64,000 nt of DNA from an uncultured Clostridia bacterium (lineage in GTDB: Bacteria; Bacillota; Clostridia; Oscillospirales; Acutalibacteraceae), in contig CANQGM010000001.1 in assembly GCA_947623205.1 (NCBI GenBank), positions 124,001-188,000 of the forward strand. The letters are read 5' to 3'. A program made the position numbers and the translations under genes. Of this stretch, positions 58,744 through 64,000 are shown in pieces. Below the pieces are notes generated by a model. That model saw only the letters and a list, made by a program, of their open reading frames with translations. It was not told where the DNA came from and did no database searches. The stretch's first letter is position 1. Every line of letters starts with the position of its first letter.

Positions 58744-59529
58744 GTGATTAAAGAGATTATCGGCGTTGGTAATACTGAACTTGAGGCCTTAAACGACGCA
58801 AAAAAACAGCTTGGTCTTAATGAAGATGACGAAGTTAAATTTGAACTTATTCAGCGAGCAGAAAAGAAAAAATTCGGACTTTTCGGAGGGGCTCCGGCAA
58901 AGGTAAAGATTTTATTAAACGAGAACGTTGCAGATGTCGCTCAAAATTTTTTGAGAAGTGTGCTTGACGCAATGCAGCTTGAAAATATTGAAATTGCAAG
59001 GAATGAAATTGAAGGCGGCATTAAATTTGAACTTGTGGGCGATGGTGTTGGCTTTGCAATAGGAAAAAGAGGAGAAACTCTTGATTCCCTGCAATACCTT
59101 ACAAGTCTTGTTGCAAATCATGCGCAAGGTTCTTATATTAAAATTACGGTTGATACTGGTAATTATAGAGAAAAAAGAGAAAAAACTCTTGAAACGCTCG
59201 GCAGAAAGCTTGCAATTAAAGCTGTAAAAACAGGCAGAAAAACCGGTCTTGAACCTATGAACCCGTATGAAAGAAGAATTATACATACGGCAGTTCAAAA
59301 AATAAACGGCGCAATTTCTTGGAGCGAGGGAGAAAATATGCACCGCCATGTAGTTATAGGACCAGACCCGAAATTAAAGAATTTTCACAGAAACGGTCAT
59401 TATAACAAAGATAAGGGCGGAAAATATCCTTACAACTCCAAGCGGAAGGAGCAGCTGTCTGTTGACCCTAATAGAGAGCCTATTAACGAGGGCGGAGAAA
59501 CCGGTCTTTACGGCAGAATAGACAAATAA
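58744..59529 (+). CDS. jag: Jag / KhpB RNA-binding protein
   Basis: A 261-residue protein with an N-terminal Jag domain (about 1-50, KKKFGLFGG), a KH domain (about 75-150, GVGFAIGKRGETLDSLQYL) and an R3H domain (EPMNPYERRIIHTAV). KhpB with KhpA binds RNA and influences division and elongation. GTG 58744 is preferred because AGGG lies 8 bases upstream; a GTG three codons earlier would lie within that site. The glycine/lysine-rich tail beyond 225 is variable. Confidence 0.92.
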   Translation: MIKEIIGVGNTELEALNDAKKQLGLNEDDEVKFELIQRAEKKKFGLFGGAPAKVKILLNENVADVAQNFLRSVLDAMQLENIEIARNEIEGGIKFELVGDGVGFAIGKRGETLDSLQYLTSLVANHAQGSYIKITVDTGNYREKREKTLETLGRKLAIKAVKTGRKTGLEPMNPYERRIIHTAVQKINGAISWSEGENMHRHVVIGPDPKLKNFHRNGHYNKDKGGKYPYNSKRKEQLSVDPNREPINEGGETGLYGRIDK

Positions 59530-59534
59530 GAATC

Positions 59535-59557
59535 GGGCGGTTTGACCGCCCTTTTTT
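59535..59557 (+). terminator. Terminator of the rpmH-jag operon
   Basis: GGGCGGT (59535-59541) pairs with ACCGCCC (59545-59551) around TTG and is followed by six T. Confidence 0.9.
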
Positions 59558-59614
59558 ATTATATAACGCTTTGGCATTACACAATTATATAAATATTTAA
59601 AAATTGGTGATTGA

Positions 59615-60982
59615 ATGAACAACAAAACTATTGCGGCAATCAGTACCGCACAGGGAGAAGGCGGTATAGGCGTAATACGCATTTCAGGCGACGACGCGCT
59701 CATAATTGCAGATAAAATTTTTAAAGGCGTTAACGGAAAAAGAATAATAAATATGCAAGGGTACACTGCCGCATTTGGAAAAGTAATTGAAAACGGCAGT
59801 AAAATTGACGAGGCCGTAGCTCTTGTTTTCAGAGCGCCTCATAGCTACACGGGAGAGGATGTTGTTGAACTTTCGTGTCACGGCGGTGTTTATATTACAA
59901 AGCAGGTTTTGAGAACGGTTTTTAATGCAGGAGCAGTTCCGGCTCAGGCGGGAGAGTTTACAAAGAGAGCCTTTTTAAACGGAAAAATTGATCTCACAGA
60001 GGCGGAAGCCGTAATAGATATTATCAGAGCAAAGAGCAAAAGTGCTGCAAGAGCGGCCCTATGCGTAAAAGAGGGCGCGCTGCGCAAAAAAATAGACGGC
60101 GTGAAAAACGATTTGCTCTCACAGGCGGCACACCTTTCTGCCTGGGCAGATTATCCCGAGGAAGATATTGCGGAGGTAACATACGAATCTCTTCAAAAAA
60201 CGTGCAAAAACGCAATAAATATTCTTGAAAATCTTCTTGACAGCTACGACAGCGGTCAGGCAATAAAACAGGGAATAGACACGGTAATTGCAGGCAGACC
60301 GAATGTGGGTAAAAGCACATTAATGAATTTACTGTCGGGTTATGAAAAAAGCATTGTTACGGATATTCCCGGAACAACGCGCGATGTTGTTGAGGACACC
60401 GTCGTTGTGGGCGATGTAATACTAAGGCTGAGTGATACCGCCGGACTTAGAGAAACCGATGACGCGGTTGAAAAAATTGGAGTTGACAGAGCAAAAAAGC
60501 GCCTTGAACAGTGCCGCTTGCTTCTGGCTGTGTTTGACAACAGCCGTAAGCTTAATGATGATGACAAACAACTCATTTTTCAGGCAGAAAATATTCCCTG
60601 TATCGCAATTATCAACAAGGCAGACTTAGAACAAAAGCTCGATGTAAATTATATAAAATCAAAAATACAACATATAGTTTATTTTTCGGCAACAAAGAGC
60701 GAGGGAAAAGAAGAATTGATAAAGGCTGTTGAGGATATTGCCGGTACGGCAAAACTTGATCCAAGCGAGGGGATTTTGGCTAATGAAAGACAGCGCTGTG
60801 CCGTAAGTAATGCGCTGAAATCGGTTAAAGAGGCTGAAGCTGCGCTCAATTCGGGTATGACTTTTGATGCCGTAACGGTTTTGCTTGAGGACGCGATTTC
60901 CGAATTGCTTGAGCTTACCGGAGAAAAAACGAGCGATGAGGTCGTTGACAGAGTTTTTCACAATTTTTGCGTGGGGAAATAA
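59615..60982 (+). CDS. mnmE: tRNA modification GTPase MnmE
   Basis: A 455-residue GTPase. N-terminal folate-binding domain (GEGGIGVIRISG), helical domain, inserted G domain with GRPNVGKST, GTTRD and DTAGLRE, and a C-terminal C-x-G-K (CVGK) carrying the catalytic cysteine. With MnmG it makes the 5-aminomethyl/carboxymethylaminomethyl group of wobble uridine 34. It is followed by mnmG after 11 bases. Confidence 0.97.
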   Translation: MNNKTIAAISTAQGEGGIGVIRISGDDALIIADKIFKGVNGKRIINMQGYTAAFGKVIENGSKIDEAVALVFRAPHSYTGEDVVELSCHGGVYITKQVLRTVFNAGAVPAQAGEFTKRAFLNGKIDLTEAEAVIDIIRAKSKSAARAALCVKEGALRKKIDGVKNDLLSQAAHLSAWADYPEEDIAEVTYESLQKTCKNAINILENLLDSYDSGQAIKQGIDTVIAGRPNVGKSTLMNLLSGYEKSIVTDIPGTTRDVVEDTVVVGDVILRLSDTAGLRETDDAVEKIGVDRAKKRLEQCRLLLAVFDNSRKLNDDDKQLIFQAENIPCIAIINKADLEQKLDVNYIKSKIQHIVYFSATKSEGKEELIKAVEDIAGTAKLDPSEGILANERQRCAVSNALKSVKEAEAALNSGMTFDAVTVLLEDAISELLELTGEKTSDEVVDRVFHNFCVGK

Positions 60983-60993
60983 GGTGATTTCAG

Positions 60994-62859
60994 ATGGAAT
61001 ATTTTGCAGGTAAATATGATGTTGCGGTCATAGGAGCAGGTCACGCGGGAATTGAGGCCGCGCTTGCCGCAGCACGGCTTGGTTGCAGAACCGCAATATT
61101 TACAATAAATATGGACGCAGTAGGAAATTGCCCTTGTAATCCGTCAATCGGAGGCACGGCAAAGGGACATCTTGTGCGTGAGATCGACGCATTGGGCGGC
61201 GAAATGGGAAAAACAGCGGACGAATGCTTTTTGCAGTCAAGAATGCTTAACCGGGGAAAAGGCCCTGCCGTTCATTCTTTGCGCGCTCAAATCGACAGGC
61301 GCAGGTATTCGGCGGTTATGAAGCATAAGCTTGAATTACAAAATAATCTTGAACTGCGCCAGGCAGAGATAACCGACATAAAAAAAGCAGACGCAGGCTA
61401 TGAACTCAAAACAAGAATGCTTGCTGTTTATAAATGCAAAACCGTTATTATTGCAACAGGCACATATCTTGGCGGCAGAATTTTTGTAGGCGAAGTTTCT
61501 TATGAAAGCGGCCCCGACGGAATTTTTTCCGCAACCTTTCTGGGAAAGAGTTTAAAGAAGCTCGGACTTCCTTTAAGAAGATTTAAAACGGGCACACCGG
61601 CACGCGTATTAAAAAGCTCAATAGATTTTACGGAGCTTGATGTTCAAAAGGGCGATGAGCCCCCTCAGCCGTTTTCTTATGAAACCGAACACCTCGGCAA
61701 AAACAAAGTTGACTGCCATATAAGCTGGACAAATGAAGAAACAAAGCAGGTCATTATTGAAAATATTCACAGGTCGCCTCTTTATGCAGGCAAAATTGAG
61801 GGAGTAGGACCGCGCTACTGTCCAAGCTTTGAAGATAAAATAATGCGTTTTAAAGACAAGTCCCGCCACCAGCTTTTTATTGAACCCTGCGGACTTGATA
61901 CCGAAGAAATGTATTTGCAGGGTATGAGCTCTTCGCTTCCGGAAGAGGTGCAGCTCAAGTTTTATCGAACAATAAAGGGACTTGAACACTGTGTAATTAT
62001 GCGCCCTGCTTATGCAATTGAATATGACTGCGTTGATCCTCTTGCAATGAATGCAACATTAGAGTTTAAGGACTTTCCCGGTTTGTACGGCGCAGGACAG
62101 TTCAACGGCAGTTCGGGATATGAAGAAGCCGCCGCACAGGGGCTTGTTGCCGGCATTAACGCCGCGCTTAAAGCTTTGGGCAAAAAACAGATCGTTTTTG
62201 AGCGTTCAAACTCTTATATAGGCACTCTTATTGACGACCTTGTTACAAAAGGCGCAAACGAGCCATACAGAATGATGACATCACGCAGCGAATACCGCCT
62301 TGTGCTTCGTCAGGACAACGCAGATGAACGCCTTACGCCGATTGGACATGAAATAGGACTTATAGGCGAAGAACGCTATAAAAGATACCTAAAAAAACAG
62401 GAACTGAAAAAGGATGAGATCAAACGTCTTAAAAATACGGTAATTCCACCGTCAGAAGATGTAAACAAAATACTTGTTTCACGTGAAACATCTGAGATAA
62501 CAACAGGCACAAGACTTGTAGATCTGCTTAAAAGGCCTCAGCTGAATTATGAGGCGCTAAAGACGATAGACAAGGAAAGACCGCAGCTCGACCCTAATAT
62601 TTTTGAACAGGTAGAAATTGAAATCAAATATGAGGGATATATACAAAAACAGCTGAAACAGGTCGAACAAATGCGCAGGCTTGAAAACAAAGCACTGCCG
62701 TCTGATTTTGATTATACAAGCATAAAGGGACTGCGCCTTGAGGCACAGGAAAAACTTAACAAGGTAAAACCGCTTAACATTGGACAGGCTTCAAGAATTT
62801 CGGGAGTATCTCCGGCAGATATAAGCGTTTTGCTTATTTGGCTTTCACAGAATAAATAA
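60994..62859 (+). CDS. mnmG: tRNA uridine-5-carboxymethylaminomethyl modification enzyme MnmG
   Basis: A 621-residue FAD enzyme, partner of MnmE. The N-terminal Rossmann motif GAGHAGIEAALAAARLG (17-33), the PSIGGTAKGHLV block, GTPARV and the FNGSSGYEEAAAQGLVAGINAA region near the FAD site are intact. The C-terminal helical MnmE-binding domain follows. The gene contains a perfect 16-bp parS site at 62475-62490, within the codons for VSRETS. Confidence 0.97.
   Translation: MEYFAGKYDVAVIGAGHAGIEAALAAARLGCRTAIFTINMDAVGNCPCNPSIGGTAKGHLVREIDALGGEMGKTADECFLQSRMLNRGKGPAVHSLRAQIDRRRYSAVMKHKLELQNNLELRQAEITDIKKADAGYELKTRMLAVYKCKTVIIATGTYLGGRIFVGEVSYESGPDGIFSATFLGKSLKKLGLPLRRFKTGTPARVLKSSIDFTELDVQKGDEPPQPFSYETEHLGKNKVDCHISWTNEETKQVIIENIHRSPLYAGKIEGVGPRYCPSFEDKIMRFKDKSRHQLFIEPCGLDTEEMYLQGMSSSLPEEVQLKFYRTIKGLEHCVIMRPAYAIEYDCVDPLAMNATLEFKDFPGLYGAGQFNGSSGYEEAAAQGLVAGINAALKALGKKQIVFERSNSYIGTLIDDLVTKGANEPYRMMTSRSEYRLVLRQDNADERLTPIGHEIGLIGEERYKRYLKKQELKKDEIKRLKNTVIPPSEDVNKILVSRETSEITTGTRLVDLLKRPQLNYEALKTIDKERPQLDPNIFEQVEIEIKYEGYIQKQLKQVEQMRRLENKALPSDFDYTSIKGLRLEAQEKLNKVKPLNIGQASRISGVSPADISVLLIWLSQNK
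62475..62490. promoter_or_regulatory. parS centromere site (perfect palindrome)
   Basis: TGTTTCACGTGAAACA, identical to the Bacillus parS consensus, inside mnmG about 6 kb from dnaA. It is the expected binding site for the ParB encoded at 5722-6570. Confidence 0.95.
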
Positions 62860-62870
62860 AAGGTGTCACA

Positions 62871-63584
62871 ATGGATATAATAAACATTTTAGCTGAAGCA
62901 ACAAAAGAATATAAAATAAAGCTTACAAGCAAACAAATGCTTCAATTCGAAAAATATTTTAATATGCTTGTTGAATGGAACGGAAAAATTAATTTAACTG
63001 CGATTACCGACGCCGAAGGAGTAGCCGTAAAGCACTTTGCCGACAGCCTTGCTTTACTTAATTATGTTGATGTTCCCAAGGGTGCAAGCGTAATAGATGT
63101 GGGTACGGGCGCCGGGTTTCCGGGTGTTGCTCTTAAAATTGCGCGTCCCGACATTCGGCTAACATTGCTTGACAGTTTGAAAAAGAGGCTGAATTTTTTA
63201 GATGAGGTCACAAATGAGCTTGGCTTATCTGCCGTTATTGTACACAGCAGGGCGGAGGACGGCGCAAAAAATAAAGACTTGCGCGAGAATTTTGATTTTG
63301 CAGTAGCGCGCGCGGTAGCTCAGCTGAACATTTTAGCTGAATATTGTCTGCCGTATGTTAAGACAGGCGGAAACTTTGTGGCAATGAAGGGACCTCGTGC
63401 CTGGCAGGAAATTGAAAAGGCTGAAAGTGCATTCAACTTACTTGGCGGAAGAGTTAAAAACACATTTGAATTTTCGCTTCCAATGGAGGGCGGAGAACGT
63501 ACAATTGCCGTAATTGAAAAATATGCAGGGACACCTCCTAAGTATCCCAGAAATTCGGGAAAAATTAAATCAAAGCCTTTATAG
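62871..63584 (+). CDS. rsmG: 16S rRNA (guanine-N7) methyltransferase RsmG
   Basis: A 237-residue SAM-dependent enzyme that methylates G527 of 16S rRNA. The SAM-binding loop is VIDVGTGAGFPGVALKI (83-99), followed by LLDSLKKRLNFL and the family's ARAVAQLNILAEYCLPYV. It starts 11 bases after mnmG, behind AAAGGTG. Last complete gene of the mnmE-mnmG-rsmG run. Confidence 0.96.
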   Translation: MDIINILAEATKEYKIKLTSKQMLQFEKYFNMLVEWNGKINLTAITDAEGVAVKHFADSLALLNYVDVPKGASVIDVGTGAGFPGVALKIARPDIRLTLLDSLKKRLNFLDEVTNELGLSAVIVHSRAEDGAKNKDLRENFDFAVARAVAQLNILAEYCLPYVKTGGNFVAMKGPRAWQEIEKAESAFNLLGGRVKNTFEFSLPMEGGERTIAVIEKYAGTPPKYPRNSGKIKSKPL

Positions 63585-63738
63585 TCACAAAACGACATGC
63601 TATATAAATAAAACCATTATATTTTCAAAACAATATAAAAAACTTGCTCAAATTATGACAAACACCGCGCATTCCAAGTGTTATTATAATAGCACAGGGA
63701 CAACCCCTGATGCTATTCAAGACAACGGGGTGACGCGG

Positions 63739-64000
63739 TTGAATTTTGTACTGAAAAACGAAAATAAAATTTTTGAAATTCCGGTTATAAAAATCCGACC
63801 GAATAAATCCCAGCCACGCAAACAGTTTGACGAAGAGGACCTTACAGCATTGTCACAGTCAATTAAGGAAAACGGCATTATACAACCGCTTACTGTCAGA
63901 CGTGTGTCCTCGGCAGAATATGAACTGATTGCGGGCGAACGACGTCTGCGTGCATCTGCACTTGCAGGACTTAAAAAAGTACCCTGCATAGTTGTTAAAT
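63739..64000 (+). CDS. ParB-family protein (Noc-like), 5' part
   Basis: 87 residues before the window edge: a ParB N-terminal domain with IRPNKSQPRKQFDEEDL, GIIQPLTVR and AGERRLRASALAGLKKVPC. Its position directly after rsmG is that of noc (nucleoid occlusion) or a second ParB in Bacillota; the DNA-binding domain that would separate these is outside. TTG 63739 follows GGGGTG by 6 bases; GTG 63730 is an alternative. The 154-base gap before it has a TATAAT near 63685 and a small AGGG/CCCCT hairpin. Confidence 0.85.
   Translation, partial: MNFVLKNENKIFEIPVIKIRPNKSQPRKQFDEEDLTALSQSIKENGIIQPLTVRRVSSAEYELIAGERRLRASALAGLKKVPCIVVK

Overview
The window is a chromosomal segment from a Gram-positive, fairly AT-rich anaerobe of the class Clostridia (Bacillota), probably an Oscillospiraceae/Ruminococcaceae-type gut bacterium. 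Support comes from the dnaA-dnaN-S4-recF-remB-gyrB order, an electron-bifurcating [FeFe] hydrogenase with its full maturation set, an aspS-hisS pair, AGGAGG-type ribosome sites and several TTG or GTG starts. The species is not assignable from the sequence alone.

The replication origin lies at about 55-57 kb. Leftwards on the minus strand run dnaA, dnaN, an S4-domain gene, recF, remB, two zinc-ribbon membrane proteins, gyrB, a 77/78-bp tandem repeat array, a thioesterase gene and gyrA. Rightwards on the plus strand run rpmH, rnpA, yidD, yidC, jag, mnmE, mnmG (carrying a perfect parS site), rsmG and the start of a noc/parB-like gene cut by the window edge. A candidate DnaA-trio unwinding module sits between dnaA and dnaN.

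From 20 to 45 kb most genes point left, co-directional with replication: lepA; a GtrA/GT2 pair divergent from a YfhO gene (a likely three-component cell-wall glycosylation set); hydF-hydG-hydE and a TM1266-type regulator; then a long shape/division/translation run read as mreB-mreC-mreD-pbp2-minD-mgsA-hisS-aspS; dut; and zapA-U32 protease. A GH13 glucanase gene at 44-46 kb is an exception on the plus strand.

From 2.4 to 18 kb the genes mostly point toward the origin: a DUF1624 acyltransferase, a MATE transporter with an attenuator-like leader, parA-parB-serS, guaB, glucokinase, three tRNAs and hydC-hydB-hydA, whose promoter overlaps a near-perfect Rex operator. parA-parB-serS would usually follow rsmG-noc beside the origin, so a rearrangement is suspected. 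At the far left are the GGGtGRT protein with its NifU-like partner, and a truncated tyrosine recombinase gene.

The most unusual element is at 8.82-10.70 kb. One tyrosine recombinase gene and a 203-bp tandem array carrying seven TTACCAA-AAA-TTGGTAA-type sites are enclosed by perfect 28-bp inverted repeats. It may be a minimal mobile element or a self-encoded invertible segment. A second unexplained structure is the alternating 77/78-bp repeat array between gyrB and the thioesterase/gyrA genes.
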